This document shows positions 9,338-20,263 of a stretch of DNA of 64,000 bases, one piece after another. Below the pieces are notes generated by a model, which saw nothing but the letters and a program-made list of their open reading frames with translations, ran no database searches and was not told where the DNA came from. How positions within the stretch are numbered: position 1 is the stretch's first letter; the number at the start of each line of letters is the position of its first letter. Where the stretch lies: assembly GCF_041320605.1 (NCBI RefSeq), contig NZ_CP166679.1, forward strand, positions 2,466,001 to 2,530,000, given 5' to 3'. The translations under genes were made by a program, and so were the position numbers. This DNA comes from Arenibacter antarcticus. Its GTDB lineage: Bacteria > Bacteroidota > Bacteroidia > Flavobacteriales > Flavobacteriaceae.

Positions 9338-9483
9338 GGTGGTAAAGGTATGCAAAATTGAAGTTGTTAGGCATAATTTTTTTTCGAATAGGTTAGTTGC
9401 TTTGCTATAGGGCTTTACTGTGTGGTATTGAAATATTGTACTGATTCATATACTATTTTCACAGTGGTTATAAGGCTTGAAAA

Positions 9484-9518
9484 TAAAAGAGGCACTCAAA
9501 TTAATGAATGCCTCTTTG
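9484..9518 (-). terminator. Intrinsic terminator of the SusCD locus
   Basis: Read on the minus strand: AAAGAGGCATTC, an 8-nt loop, then GAGTGCCTCTTT followed by TATTTT. It lies about 45 nt after the stop of the downstream lipoprotein gene and separates this locus from rlmB. Confidence 0.8.
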
Positions 9519-9560
9519 TGTTTAATTATTGTAATGTAATAATAGTGATATGTTCCACTC

Positions 9561-10463
9561 TTAATTCATTGTAAAGGTGCCTCCTAAAGTTCCTGAAGCC
9601 ACATATTGCTGAGCAAGACCTTTTTCATCCCCTACATAATAGATGTCATAAGTAACTACCAATGTTGGTTTTGCATCACAATTGGTCCATTTCCCTGTTC
9701 CAGAAATTTCGTATTTATAAGGATCTCCTTCCCACTCAGTGGTAAAAATATACTGTCTTGGAATAGTTACTATTCCATTTCCAGCAATTTTTGCAGTGAT
9801 AGTACCGCCATTGATTATTGGCTCTCCCCATCCACTTGTAATAAATTTAGCACCTAGTCCAGAAATTGATAAATCAGCATCAGCTGCTACTGCAGTTATT
9901 GCATCTGAATACGCACCACTAACATCATTGGTTTGGGTGAATGACCCGGCCAGATCAGCGGAACCATTCTCTAAAGGACAAAACGCTATTCGCAAAAGAT
10001 CATAAGTTAAAAGCGTTCCAGCCGTTGCAGTATTTGCACCAGCGTCAACGGTTAAAACCAATTTCAATGGTTCCCCCACAGGCATTTCCGAAGTATTCGT
10101 TTTGAAGCTTACGGACGCAGCGGTAGAACCTGCTGGAATAGTAACAGATGTAGAGGATAGCTCGTACATATTAGGTTCTATTGTAGTTGACGGGTCTACC
10201 TTAAGGTTTACCGTAATAGCTTCCGATTGTGGGAGGCCTAATACTGCAACAACAACAGACGTTTCAATATCCACTAAATCACCTTCTTCATTTACCCCTG
10301 ATTCCAAATTTTTGGAAGCATCCTTAAACTGCACATAATAGGTTGCATTAGGGTCGGGCGCATTGTCCGTTAGCTTTGCGAATTCGTTCTCGTCGTACTC
10401 ACAGGAAACTGCAAAAAGAGCGGTAACCATTAGTAAAGCTGAATATATAATTTTATTTTTCAT
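9561..10463 (-). CDS. Surface lipoprotein of the SusCD locus, unknown ligand
   Basis: 300 residues with a type II signal peptide; the lipobox is FAVSC, Cys at about 21. Residues about 35-150 form a Calx-beta/DUF1735-like beta domain (VTIPAGSTAASVSFKT is typical). A second all-beta part follows and ends GGTFTMN. It starts 18 nt after the SusD gene and is followed by the terminator, so it is the third gene of the susC-susD transcript. By analogy with SusE/F-like proteins it probably helps to bind nutrient at the cell surface. The ligand cannot be told from the sequence. Confidence 0.75.
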   Translation of the reverse strand: MKNKIIYSALLMVTALFAVSCEYDENEFAKLTDNAPDPNATYYVQFKDASKNLESGVNEEGDLVDIETSVVVAVLGLPQSEAITVNLKVDPSTTIEPNMYELSSTSVTIPAGSTAASVSFKTNTSEMPVGEPLKLVLTVDAGANTATAGTLLTYDLLRIAFCPLENGSADLAGSFTQTNDVSGAYSDAITAVAADADLSISGLGAKFITSGWGEPIINGGTITAKIAGNGIVTIPRQYIFTTEWEGDPYKYEISGTGKWTNCDAKPTLVVTYDIYYVGDEKGLAQQYVASGTLGGTFTMN

Positions 10464-10481
10464 CTTGTATCTTTTTTAATT

Positions 10482-11864
10482 TTATTGGTCCCACCATAAT
10501 TTATCCGAAATTGTAGCTGCAGGTACATTTTCTGAATTGTAATCCAACTCGCCCTGAGGATATGGAAATCTTGTTGGTATATTTTGTAGTACAGCACCAT
10601 CGGCTAAGTTCAAAGCAGGGATTCCTGTTCTTCTCCAGTCAGCATACGGCTGATTGGTAGCAAACCCGTCAATATATTTTTGGGTAATAATATTCTCCAA
10701 GCTAACTGGAACCCCGTTTATATTGGCATCTAACCACACTTGGTTGGCATCACCGGTAATTCTTAATACCGATGCGGCAACAGCTGCTTCATACGCAGCT
10801 TGTGCTCCTGGGAGGCCTAATGCTAACAAGCTTTCTGCCTCAATAAACTTCAATTCTGAATACGTCATCAATTTGGTAGGGGCGTCAAAGGCTGCAACAT
10901 TGCTACCTGGTTTAGAAGCTACATCATTTTGACTTCCAGGGTTACTGCCTACATAGTTTCCGTCCGTATCTTTATTTGCATAAAATGGCAGTCGGGGGTC
11001 ATCTGTAGCTGTTAACATATTTATTAAGGTAGATCCCATCCTAATATCCGTTCTCTCTTCCATAAATTGGTAGATTGGGTTACGGTTTTTATCCTCAAAA
11101 GGAACCAGCATGTCATCGGCATTGGAAGTGAAACCGCCACTTACAGCAGCTAATGCTGCGGTGTAGGCTGCATTGCCATTTACTCCTGACAACTGCAACT
11201 GATGCCTTGCCTTGATAGAGTTGGCTGCTTTTTTCCACTTGTCTAAATTTCCGCCATAAATAACGTCTCCTTCTACGGGTATAGCATTGGTGCTGTTGCT
11301 TAAATTGGCCACAGCATCATCTAATAAGGTGAAAACGGTATTGTAAATAGATTCTTGTGAATCATAAGCTGGGGACAATACGTTTTTAGTTCCTTGTAAG
11401 GCTTCAGAATAAGGGATTGATCCAAATAAATCAGATGTGATCCCTAGAGTAGTCGCTAACAATACTTGTCCTACACCCTCAAAGTTTGGGGATTCAGCAC
11501 CTTCCGTTTGAGCTTTATCTACAATAATGCTGCTGTTTATTAGCATTTCTGCATAGATAGAAGACCATGGATTATTTACGTCTGCAGCTGTTAATTGGTA
11601 CCTTGCTTCGGTATACGACTGCCTGTCTACTCCGTCAAATTGTTGCATCCAAATGTTCGTGGTTCTCACCGTGTTGTTCCCAATAAGAACATATCCCATA
11701 GATTGTTGAACAGATGGTAAAAGTAAGCTCATTGGCACATCGCCTGGAGCGTCTGGGTCAATATTTAGATCGTGATCGATCCAATTGTTACAAGACACTG
11801 ATACAAGTAATATTCCTATTACCGCCATCAGGTTTTTATATATGTTATTTTTCATCTTTTTCAT
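10482..11864 (-). CDS. SusD/RagB family nutrient-binding outer-membrane lipoprotein (SusD-like_2 type)
   Basis: 460 residues with a lipoprotein signal (lipobox VSVSC, Cys about 25) followed by NNWIDHDLNIDPDAP. The helical repeats and the C-terminal RRTGIPAL...GELDYNSENV pattern match the SusD-like_2 (PF12771) branch. These proteins form the lid over a SusC channel and bind the ligand. The start at 11864 is followed by a second ATG at 11855; either gives a good signal peptide. It is 17 nt downstream of the SusC stop. The SusD-like_2 branch is often not tied to glycan degradation, and no glycosidase is nearby. Confidence 0.88.
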   Translation of the reverse strand: MKKMKNNIYKNLMAVIGILLVSVSCNNWIDHDLNIDPDAPGDVPMSLLLPSVQQSMGYVLIGNNTVRTTNIWMQQFDGVDRQSYTEARYQLTAADVNNPWSSIYAEMLINSSIIVDKAQTEGAESPNFEGVGQVLLATTLGITSDLFGSIPYSEALQGTKNVLSPAYDSQESIYNTVFTLLDDAVANLSNSTNAIPVEGDVIYGGNLDKWKKAANSIKARHQLQLSGVNGNAAYTAALAAVSGGFTSNADDMLVPFEDKNRNPIYQFMEERTDIRMGSTLINMLTATDDPRLPFYANKDTDGNYVGSNPGSQNDVASKPGSNVAAFDAPTKLMTYSELKFIEAESLLALGLPGAQAAYEAAVAASVLRITGDANQVWLDANINGVPVSLENIITQKYIDGFATNQPYADWRRTGIPALNLADGAVLQNIPTRFPYPQGELDYNSENVPAATISDKLWWDQ

Positions 11865-11881
11865 GATTTAGTAATTTACAA

Positions 11882-14800
11882 TTAAAAGGTCAATTTAAGG
11901 CCCATAGTGAAACTTCTTGTACCTGGACTGTTAAAGTAGTCCATTCCTTGAGCGTTAGTTGCACCTCCTAGGTTGGTCTCTGGGTCGATTCCTGAATAAG
12001 GCGTATCGATCCATAAGTTTCTACCTGAAAAATAGATTTGCGCATCTTTGATCAATGGTGATATTTCTGGGAAGTTGTAGGCAATGGTCAAATCTCTTAA
12101 TCTAACCCAATCTGCAGGCTCCATGGCTGCTGAGGATGGACCGCCACCAAAATTACTTCCATTGCCCTGGAACCATTCTTGGTCCTGAACTACTGGAGTA
12201 ACGTTCTTAGTGCCATTAGACACAACGTTGCCGTCTGCATCTATATGACCGTAAACACCTTCCATAACTACGATATTCTCAGCAGGAGTTTGGTTAAAAT
12301 CTATGCTCCCGTCTGTATTGTAGTACACCTCTCTTTTTTCCGTACGTTTAGTTGTTCCAAAGGAGTTCATCGCGAAGGCAGATCCATTATACATCACCCC
12401 GCCAGACTTCACATCGATTAAAAACGATAAGCTTAAATTCTTGTAGGTTAAGGTGTTGGTCATGTTAGCGGTCCAATCTGGGTTAAAGTTTCCGATTGGA
12501 ACTAATCCCTGTGAGGTGTTGGTCATTGGGTAGCCATCTCTAAAGTTATCGGTAGGGTCGTCATTAATGATGACATTACCATTGGCATCCCTGTACCAAT
12601 CTTCCCCAAAGATACTTCTGTACTCTTCTCCTACAACCGCTCTAACCTGTGGTGTAACAAAACCACCAAGGAAGATATTATCTACCCCATCGGCCAATTT
12701 AGTTACGATGTTGGTGAATTCAGTATAGTTGGCAACAAAATCCCATTGAAAGTTGTCCGTTTTAATAGGAGTTGCGTTTAAACTGATTTCGATACCTTTA
12801 GATTCCATGGATGCAGCATTTAGGAATACCGAGGTAAATCCTGAAGAAGCCGCAATTGGCACATCCATAAGTAGGTCTGAGTTATTGTTATTAAAATAGG
12901 TGAAATCTACTCCTAAACGACTGTCGAAAAATCTAAGATCTGCACCAACTTCCCAAGAATCTTGAGTTTCGTGTTTTAGATCTGGATTTCCTAGGCCGCT
13001 ACTAACTAGAAACCCAGTTTTCTCCATATATGGGAAATTTACCCCAGTAGTAGATCCATCTCCAGTACCAGCTGCAACAAAGTTGTTTGCAGTTTGATAT
13101 GCTGGTGCAATGTTAGCAGTGGTTGCTGCAGAAGCTCTTAACTTACCAAAAGATAGAAAGGAATTATTCTTTAATCCTTCAATTTCAGTAAATACAAAAC
13201 CTAAACTTGCAGAGGGATAGAAAGCGCTTGCATTCTCTTCTGGCATGGTGGTGGCCCAGTCGTTCCTTCCTGTCAATCCTAAATAGATCATATTATCATA
13301 GGATAATTGTAGGTCGGCAAATACCGCCATAGTCCTAGATCGGCTTGTAGCAGTTGAAGTAGTATTGTTACTACTGTTGTTCAGCTGATAGAAGTCCGGG
13401 ATCTCAAGACCTGTCGCATCTCCAAAAAGATATTTGAAATTGGAAGAATAAAAGTTGTTTCCTAAAGTAAAGCTAAGGTTTAATTTCTCCGAAAGATCGT
13501 TGTTGTAATTCAATAAAAGGTCGGAGTTGAATACGCTGTTAAAGTTCATGTATTCTCCTAGATATCCTCTTGGACTTGATTTAGAGTCAATTTTAAATCG
13601 GTCTGCATAACGTCTGTTGTACCAGTCAATACCAGTATTGTAGGTTAAGTTGAAGTGGTCAGTAAACTTTATGTTCAAGTTTATTCCCCCTGTAAAACGA
13701 TTCACATCTTCGTCAAAGGCGATATTGTTTGAAACCCAATACGGGTTGTCATATCCCCCACCATTACGGTAGTTACGTTGCTTCCCATCGGGGAACTCGT
13801 AGCCGGCGCTATTATCAAAGGTGGTGGCGGATCTTAAGATTCCTAACATAATACCGGAAGTGTTTGATCCTTTTTGGATTTGCACGGCTCTGGAGTTGGT
13901 ATAGGCCATATCGGCACCAAATTTAATGTTGTCAGACAAGTTGGTGTTGGCATTTAGCCTAACGGTAGTTCTTCCATACTTGTTGTTGGGAACAATACCT
14001 TCTTGATCACGGTTGGATAACGAGAAGAAATAATCTCCTTGCTCATTTCCATTACTGATACTTACGCTGTTGTTGCTTACGGTTCCGTGTTGGAAGAAGT
14101 CATACACGTCATACGCTTCGGCAGGCCTTCCACTACCAGTCCCTTTTGGTACGAATCTACCGTAAGGATCCCATTTGTATGAAGTGTCGCCGTCATATTC
14201 TAAATCGGCTATAGGGGCGCCCCATGAGTTGGCATTTCCGCCAATCCATTGTCCGTTACTTCCTTGTGAGTATTTGTTCTGTCTCTCGGGGAGTTGGGAA
14301 ACCACATCTATACCAATAGAGCTATGTACTTCAATTTTTTTGCCACTTAAACTTTTACCAGATTTCGTGGTGATGATGATAGCACCGTTAGCTGCCCTTA
14401 CACCGTAAAGTGCAGTTGCTGCACCTCCTTTAAGTACGGAAACAGATGCTATGTCATCTGGGTTTATATCGATAGAACGGCTAGAGGTGTTTACTCCTCC
14501 TACACCACTATCACCTCCACCAGAAGCAATGGGCATTCCATTCACTACGAAAAGTGGCTGGTTGTTCCCGGTAATAGAAGCAGATCCCCTAATGGTTATA
14601 AAGGTAGATGCTCCTGCCTCACCAGAGGAGTTAACGATCTGAACCCCTGAAGTAGCTCCAGCAAGTGAGTTTACTACATCGGCGTTGGGTTTGGTGCTGA
14701 TTGCATCTGATCCCACGGTCTGCACATTATAACCAAGCCCTTTTTCGCTTCTGGTAATACCTATAGCGGTTATTACTACTTCCTCCAATGCCTGGGCATC

Positions 14801-15092
14801 CTCGGACATCTGAACATCAATAGTGTTTCCGGCTCCAATGGTCCGAGTAACATTTTTTTTGCCCTATATAGGTGAACAATAGCGATTGACCTGTACTACC
14901 CATAATGACGAAGTTTCCATCAAAATCGGTTTGGGTACCGCTCGTAGTTCCTTTTACAAGGATGTTTACTCCAGGTAGCGGTAAACCGTCTTGGTCCGTG
15001 ACCGTACCTGAAATCGTTCTGTCTTGTGCAAACGCAATTTGCACGACTAACGCTAGAAATAGCGTCAGGATTCCATTTAGTTTCGTTTTCAT
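11882..15092 (-). pseudogene. SusC/RagA family TonB-linked outer-membrane receptor, split by a one-base frameshift
   Basis: Read from the ATG at 15092 this begins with a signal peptide (MKTKLNGILTLFLALV...AFAQ) and a carboxypeptidase-like domain (GTVTDQDGLPLPGVNILVKG). It then shifts frame in a run of eight A (minus strand; T8 at 14853-14860) and stops at 14817. With seven A it would read GQKNVTRTIGAGNTIDVQ straight into the second open part (MSEDAQALEEVVITAIGI, plug, about 22-strand barrel, final FTMGLKLTF, stop at 11882). Corrected length is about 1069 residues, normal for SusC. The downstream 975 residues show no other damage. Either a sequencing error, a recent mutation or slippage-based phase variation would explain it. 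As written, the receptor would not be exported. Confidence 0.85.
14853..14860 (-). other. A8 homopolymer at the SusC frameshift
   Basis: Eight T on the plus strand (A8 in the gene sense). The reading frame downstream fits SusC only if one base is removed here, so this is where the frame is lost. Confidence 0.8.
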
Positions 15093-15504
15093 TTTATTAT
15101 TATTTGAATTAGCTGATGGCAAAAATCTTAAATTAGTGTTAATAAAAAAAATAAATTTTAATAAATCTTTAGGTTTCAAGTCAGGAATCCAACAAACATG
15201 GGCTTTTATGTTCAGAAATTAACATTTACAGCTTTTTCTCCTGATAAATCGATATATTATCATTAAAATGGTCCGTTTATTGATAAGGACGAGGTAATTA
15301 CTTGTTATGTTTGAATAAAATGCAAAATAGTAGGCTAATGTCGCCTTGTTTTAGATGTTTTGTTGGGCTGCTGTAAAGTGCGATATAGCTTTGTTTTGAA
15401 AAAAAACTAAAAAAAAGTGCTATACAATTTGAATTATTCTGGATTATCATTACATTTGCCAGCCCTTAAAAAGAGGGGTTAAGTTTTATTATACATATAA
15501 TAGT
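15093..15504. other. Intergenic region between divergent susC and rpsL
   Basis: 412 nt, AT-rich, with no open frame worth calling. It must hold the leftward susC promoter, for which I see no clear consensus, and the rightward ribosomal promoter, which has a perfect consensus (15428-15458). A/T homopolymers (A8-A9 around 15400-15415) precede the rpsL promoter and may act as an upstream element. Confidence 0.6.
15428..15458 (+). promoter_or_regulatory. Bacteroidota housekeeping promoter of the ribosomal block
   Basis: The -33 element TTTG (15428-15431), a 19-nt spacer and the -7 element TACATTTG (15451-15458) match the Bacteroidota consensus TTTG-N19-TAnnTTTG exactly. It lies 46 nt before the rpsL start. 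Confidence 0.75.
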
Positions 15505-15879
15505 ATGCCAACAATTTCACAATTAGTACGAAAAGGAAGAGTCACCATTACTAAGAAGAGTAAATCGGTTGCTTTGGATTCGTGCCCTCAAAGAAGAGGT
15601 GTTTGTACTCGTGTTTATACTACTACTCCGAAAAAACCAAACTCTGCAATGCGTAAAGTTGCAAGGGTAAGGTTGACCAACGGAAAGGAAGTGAACGCTT
15701 ACATACCTGGAGAAGGGCACAATTTACAAGAGCACTCGATAGTATTAGTAAGGGGCGGAAGGGTAAAGGATTTGCCAGGAGTTAGATATCACATCGTTAG
15801 AGGTGCCTTAGATACAGCAGGTGTTGCTGGGAGGACTCAACGAAGATCTAAATACGGAGCAAAACGACCTAAGAAGTAA
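15505..15879 (+). CDS. rpsL: 30S ribosomal protein S12
   Basis: 124 residues, normal length. S12 sits at the decoding centre. The conserved loops are present: [18 protein letters not shown] (the Lys at the streptomycin-sensitive position, about 43) and [10 protein letters not shown], in which position 88 (E. coli) is Lys in KDLPGVRY. The sequence at the classical resistance positions is therefore of the sensitive type. First gene of the str-S10-spc-alpha block, 46 nt after a consensus promoter. Confidence 0.98.
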   Translation: MPTISQLVRKGRVTITKKSKSVALDSCPQRRGVCTRVYTTTPKKPNSAMRKVARVRLTNGKEVNAYIPGEGHNLQEHSIVLVRGGRVKDLPGVRYHIVRGALDTAGVAGRTQRRSKYGAKRPKK

Positions 15880-15919
15880 AGATAGGGGTTTCCTTATCTA
15901 AACAATTAAATGAGAAGAA

Positions 15920-16396
15920 ATGAGAAAAAAGCAGGCAAAAAAGAGGCCACTTTTACCGGATCCAAGGTTTAATGACCAGTTGGTGACACGTTTTGTGAAT
16001 ATGATGATGTGGGACGGTAAAAAATCAATAGCCTTTAAAGTGTTTTACGATGCCATGGATATCGTAGAAGAAAAAAAGACCGACGAGGAGAAGACGGCTT
16101 TGGAATTGTGGAAGGATGCATTGTCTAATGTGATGCCTCACGTAGAAGTGAGAAGTAGGAGAGTAGGAGGGGCAACTTTTCAGATTCCTATGCAGATCAG
16201 GCCAGACCGTAAGATTTCAACGGCAATGAAGTGGTTGATCAGCTATGCTCGTAAACGTAATGAGAAAGCAATGTCCCAGAAATTAGCCGGTGAGATTTTA
16301 GCCGCTGCTAAAGAAGAGGGTGCTGCAGTTAAAAAGAGAACTGATACTCATAAAATGGCGGAAGCTAACAAAGCGTTCTCCCACTTTAGATTTTAA
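15920..16396 (+). CDS. rpsG: 30S ribosomal protein S7
   Basis: 158 residues, a primary binder of the 16S 3' domain and organiser of the small-subunit head. The typical [19 protein letters not shown] start and the [16 protein letters not shown] beta-hairpin region are present. The ATG at 15920 is chosen over one at 15910, which is in another frame. It lies 40 nt after rpsL and 9 nt before fusA. Confidence 0.98.
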   Translation: MRKKQAKKRPLLPDPRFNDQLVTRFVNMMMWDGKKSIAFKVFYDAMDIVEEKKTDEEKTALELWKDALSNVMPHVEVRSRRVGGATFQIPMQIRPDRKISTAMKWLISYARKRNEKAMSQKLAGEILAAAKEEGAAVKKRTDTHKMAEANKAFSHFRF

Positions 16397-16405
16397 TAAG
16401 AGCAG

Positions 16406-18538
16406 ATGGCAAGAGATTTAAGATTAACAAGAAACATAGGTATTGCAGCGCATATTGATGCGGGAAAAACAACAACTACCGAACGTATTCTTTTTTATAC
16501 AGGTGTTAACCATAAAATTGGTGAGACCCATGAGGGTTCTGCAACGATGGACTGGATGGAGCAGGAGCAGGAAAGAGGTATTACTATTACTTCGGCTGCT
16601 ACTACCTGTGACTGGCAGTTTCCTATGGAGAATGGTGAGATATTGGATGATACTCAGTCCTACCATTTTAACATTATTGACACACCTGGTCACGTAGATT
16701 TTACGGTTGAGGTTAACCGTTCATTGAGGGTTCTTGATGGATTGGTGTTCCTTTTTAGTGCGGTTGATGGTGTTGAGCCACAGTCCGAGACTAACTGGAG
16801 GTTGGCTGATAATTATAAGGTGCCGCGTATTGGTTTTGTGAACAAAATGGATCGTCAAGGGGCTAACTTTATAATGGTTAACAAACAGGTAAAAGAAATG
16901 TTGGGCTCTAATGCGGTGCCAATTGTTTTGCCTATTGGTGATGAGGCCGATTTTAAAGGTATTGTTGATTTAGTAAAGAATAGAGCTATTGTTTGGCACG
17001 ATGAAAATTTCGGGTCTACTTTTGATGTAGTTGACATTCCTGCTGATATGAAGGATGAGGTTAGGGAATACAGAGCGAAGCTTATTGAAGCGGTTGCCGA
17101 GTATGATGAGACCTTGATGGAGAAATTTTTCGAAGATGAGGATTCTATCTCTGAAGATGAAGTGCACGCTGCTCTTAGGGCTGCCGTAATGGATATGAGT
17201 ATTATCCCTATGGTGTGTGGTTCCTCTTTTAAGAATAAAGGAGTTCAGTTTTTGTTGGATGCAGTATGTAGGTACTTGCCTTCTCCAATGGATAAGGATG
17301 CTATTGTTGGGACAGATCCTGATACAGGAGAGCCCATTTCTCGTAAGCCAAATGTAAAGGAACCTTTTGCAGCTTTAGCGTTTAAGATTGCTACCGATCC
17401 TTTCGTAGGTCGTTTGGCTTTCTTTAGAGCATATTCAGGTCGTTTAGATGCTGGTTCTTATATCTTGAACAACCGTTCAGGTAAAAAAGAGAGAATTTCT
17501 AGGATTTATCAAATGCACTCCAATAAGCAAAATGCCATCGATTATATCGAGGCAGGTGATATTGGTGCTGCTGTTGGATTTAAAGATATTAAGACTGGTG
17601 ATACCATGTCTGATGAGAAGCATCCAATTGTTTTGGAAAGTATGGATTTCCCGGATCCCGTAATTGGTATCGCTGTGGAGCCTAAGACTAAGGTAGATGT
17701 TGATAAATTGGGAATGGCATTGGCTAAATTGGCCGAAGAAGATCCAACTTTTCAGGTTAAAACCGATCAGTCTTCTGGACAGACTATCATTTCTGGAATG
17801 GGTGAGCTTCACTTGGATATTATTGTTGATCGTCTTAGACGTGAGTTTAAGGTGGAAGTAAACCAAGGTGAGCCCCAAGTAGAGTACAAAGAAGCTGTTA
17901 CTAAGACTGCTGCTCATAGAGAGGTCTATAAGAAACAATCTGGTGGACGTGGAAAGTTTGGAGATATAGTCTTCGAATTAGGGCCAGCGGATGATGATTT
18001 TGTTGGAACTGGATTGCAGTTTGTAGATCAGATCAAAGGAGGTCGTATTCCAAAAGAATTTATAGGACCTGTTGAGAAAGGATTTAGAGATTCAATGAAG
18101 ACTGGGCCTTTGGCTGGGTATGAGATGGATCGTATGAAAGTGGTTCTTAAGGATGGTTCTTTCCACCCTGTGGATTCAGACGGACTTTCTTTTGAATTGG
18201 CTGCAAGAATGGGGTATAAAGCTGCTGGTAAAGCTGCAGGTGCCGTTATAATGGAGCCGATCATGAAATTGGAGGTGTTAACACCGGAAGAGAACATGGG
18301 TGATATAGTGGGTGACCTTAACCGTAGAAGAGGAACTATTACCAATATGGATGATAGAGCAGGTTCTAAGGTGGTAAAGGGAACTGTGCCGTTGTCCGAG
18401 ATGTTTGGATACGTAACTTCCCTAAGAACGTTATCTTCTGGAAGAGCAACTTCTACTATGGAATTTTCGCATTATGCAGAAACTCCTTCCAATATTGCTG
18501 AAGAAGTTATCAAAAAAGCTAAGGGTATAACCGCTTAA
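16406..18538 (+). CDS. fusA: Elongation factor G
   Basis: 710 residues, full length. GTPase motifs: G1 [13 protein letters not shown] (about 15-27), G2 [12 protein letters not shown]3 DTPGHVDF, G4 NKMDRQGA, with domains II-V following. EF-G drives translocation and, with RRF, ribosome recycling. It has the classical place between rpsG and rpsJ. The [16 protein letters not shown] and [11 protein letters not shown] features suggest canonical EF-G rather than a tetracycline-protection paralogue. No tuf gene follows, unlike E. coli. Confidence 0.97.
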   Translation: MARDLRLTRNIGIAAHIDAGKTTTTERILFYTGVNHKIGETHEGSATMDWMEQEQERGITITSAATTCDWQFPMENGEILDDTQSYHFNIIDTPGHVDFTVEVNRSLRVLDGLVFLFSAVDGVEPQSETNWRLADNYKVPRIGFVNKMDRQGANFIMVNKQVKEMLGSNAVPIVLPIGDEADFKGIVDLVKNRAIVWHDENFGSTFDVVDIPADMKDEVREYRAKLIEAVAEYDETLMEKFFEDEDSISEDEVHAALRAAVMDMSIIPMVCGSSFKNKGVQFLLDAVCRYLPSPMDKDAIVGTDPDTGEPISRKPNVKEPFAALAFKIATDPFVGRLAFFRAYSGRLDAGSYILNNRSGKKERISRIYQMHSNKQNAIDYIEAGDIGAAVGFKDIKTGDTMSDEKHPIVLESMDFPDPVIGIAVEPKTKVDVDKLGMALAKLAEEDPTFQVKTDQSSGQTIISGMGELHLDIIVDRLRREFKVEVNQGEPQVEYKEAVTKTAAHREVYKKQSGGRGKFGDIVFELGPADDDFVGTGLQFVDQIKGGRIPKEFIGPVEKGFRDSMKTGPLAGYEMDRMKVVLKDGSFHPVDSDGLSFELAARMGYKAAGKAAGAVIMEPIMKLEVLTPEENMGDIVGDLNRRRGTITNMDDRAGSKVVKGTVPLSEMFGYVTSLRTLSSGRATSTMEFSHYAETPSNIAEEVIKKAKGITA

Positions 18539-18549
18539 ATCTAACTAAG

Positions 18550-18855
18550 ATGAGTCAGAAAATTAGAATCAAATTAAAATCGTACGACCATAACTTGGTG
18601 GATAAGTCTGCTGAGAAGATCGTAAAAACGGTAAAGACAACTGGAGCGGTAGTAACTGGTCCAATTCCTTTACCAACACACAAGAAAATATTTACAGTAT
18701 TGCGTTCTCCGCACGTAAATAAGAAAGCAAGGGAGCAGTTTCAATTGAGTTCTTACAAGCGTTTATTGGATATTTACAGTTCTTCTTCAAAAACTATTGA
18801 TGCTTTAATGAAATTAGAGCTTCCAAGTGGTGTAGAAGTGGAGATAAAAGTGTAG
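18550..18855 (+). CDS. rpsJ: 30S ribosomal protein S10
   Basis: 101 residues. [43 protein letters not shown] and the C-terminal [11 protein letters not shown] are typical. S10 is a head protein and also NusE, the partner of NusB/NusG in antitermination. It lies 11 nt after fusA but 154 nt before rplC, with a hairpin resembling a terminator in between. Confidence 0.98.
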   Translation: MSQKIRIKLKSYDHNLVDKSAEKIVKTVKTTGAVVTGPIPLPTHKKIFTVLRSPHVNKKAREQFQLSSYKRLLDIYSSSSKTIDALMKLELPSGVEVEIKV

Positions 18856-18936
18856 GTTTGCAAAACTTTTTTTTACCAATGTGGTAAAATTACATGTCCG
18901 GAGCGTTTCGCGAAGGAAAGATGGAAAAAAATAAAA

Positions 18937-18969
18937 TCAGGGTCGATTTATTTTTGACCCTATTTTTTT
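18937..18969 (+). terminator. Terminator-like hairpin between rpsJ and rplC
   Basis: AGGGTC (18939-18944), an 11-nt loop, GACCCT (18956-18961), then ATTTTTTT to 18969. This is the form of an intrinsic terminator but lies inside the ribosomal gene block. It may be a partial terminator or attenuator separating str from S10 genes. Confidence 0.6.
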
Positions 18970-19009
18970 GTCAAAAAGTTTAATTAGTAATCAATAATTA
19001 ATTATAAAT

Positions 19010-19627
19010 ATGTCTGGGTTAATAGGTAGAAAAGTAGGTATGACCAGCATTTTCGACGAAAATGGAAAGAACATTCCATGTACGGTGATCGAAGCTGGAC
19101 CATGCGTAATTACCCAAGTCAGAACCGAAGAGGTCGACGGGTACAGTGCCCTTCAGCTTGGTTTCGATGACAAGGCAGAAAAACGTGCAAACAAAGCGAC
19201 CACAGGTCACTTTAAAAAAGCAGGTACTTCTCCTAAGAAAAAGGTCATGGAATTCCAAGGTTGGGAAGGTGAATTTAAATTAGGAGACACTTTAGGTGTT
19301 GATTTGTTTGTGGAAGGCGAATTTGTAGATGTAATAGGTACATCTAAAGGTAAAGGTTTCCAGGGGGTTGTTAAAAGACACGGCTTTGCTGGTGTTGGTC
19401 AATCCACGCATGGTCAGCATAACAGATTAAGAGCTCCGGGATCTATTGGTGCCGCATCTTATCCTGCGAGAGTATTCAAGGGAATGAAGATGGCAGGTAG
19501 AATGGGTAACGATAAGGTGACTATTCAAAACCTGAAGGTTTTAAAAATTGTTCCAGAAAAGAACCTTTTAGTAGTAAAAGGTTGTGTTCCTGGTCATAAG
19601 AACGCTTACGTAACTATTGAGAAGTAA
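19010..19627 (+). CDS. rplC: 50S ribosomal protein L3
   Basis: 205 residues. [19 protein letters not shown] start; the long loop [46 protein letters not shown], which reaches the peptidyl-transferase centre, is intact. Its stop overlaps the rplD start by one base (TAATG), so translation is coupled. Confidence 0.98.
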   Translation: MSGLIGRKVGMTSIFDENGKNIPCTVIEAGPCVITQVRTEEVDGYSALQLGFDDKAEKRANKATTGHFKKAGTSPKKKVMEFQGWEGEFKLGDTLGVDLFVEGEFVDVIGTSKGKGFQGVVKRHGFAGVGQSTHGQHNRLRAPGSIGAASYPARVFKGMKMAGRMGNDKVTIQNLKVLKIVPEKNLLVVKGCVPGHKNAYVTIEK

Positions 19628-20256
19628 TGAAGGTAGCAGTTTTAGATATTAAGGGAAAAGAAACAGGTAGAAAGGTAGAACTTTCTGATGCTGTATTCGC
19701 AATAGAGCCGAACAATCATGCTGTTTATTTGGATGTTAAACAATATTTAGCACACCAAAGACAAGGAACGCACAAAGCTAAAGAGCGTGCCGAGATAGCA
19801 GGTAGTACAAGGAAGATTAAAAAACAAAAAGGTACAGGTACCGCTCGTGCGGGAAGTATTAAATCTCCGGTTTTTAGAGGAGGTGGACGTATTTTTGGGC
19901 CTAGACCTAGAGATTATAAGCAGAAATTAAACAAGAACGTTAAGCGTTTGGCTAGAAAATCTGCTTTTAGTTTGAAGTCCAAAGACAACGCTATTGTTGT
20001 TGTGGAGAACTTTAATTTTGACACTCCAAAGACGAAAGATTTCATTAACGTATTGAAGTCCTTGGGCTTGGAGGGTAAAAAAGCTTTAATTGTGTTGGGC
20101 GATGCAAATAATAATGTATATTTGTCCTCACGGAATTTAAAGAACTCTGAAGTTATAACTAGCTCAGAATTAAGCACTTACAAGATATTAAACGCTAACA
20201 GTGTTGTGTTGTTGGAAGGTGCTTTAGAAGGAATCGAATCTAACTTAACAAAATAA
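19627..20256 (+). CDS. rplD: 50S ribosomal protein L4
   Basis: 209 residues. The extended loop that lines the exit tunnel is visible ([33 protein letters not shown]). In E. coli L4 represses its own operon through the leader; whether that applies here is unknown. It starts on the last base of the rplC stop codon and is 7 nt before rplW. Confidence 0.98.
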   Translation: MKVAVLDIKGKETGRKVELSDAVFAIEPNNHAVYLDVKQYLAHQRQGTHKAKERAEIAGSTRKIKKQKGTGTARAGSIKSPVFRGGGRIFGPRPRDYKQKLNKNVKRLARKSAFSLKSKDNAIVVVENFNFDTPKTKDFINVLKSLGLEGKKALIVLGDANNNVYLSSRNLKNSEVITSSELSTYKILNANSVVLLEGALEGIESNLTK

Positions 20257-20263
20257 GTAGACC

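Noticed and set aside
17477-17938. Minus-strand 153-codon frame within fusA
   Set aside because: Shadow of EF-G; codon pattern belongs to the plus strand.
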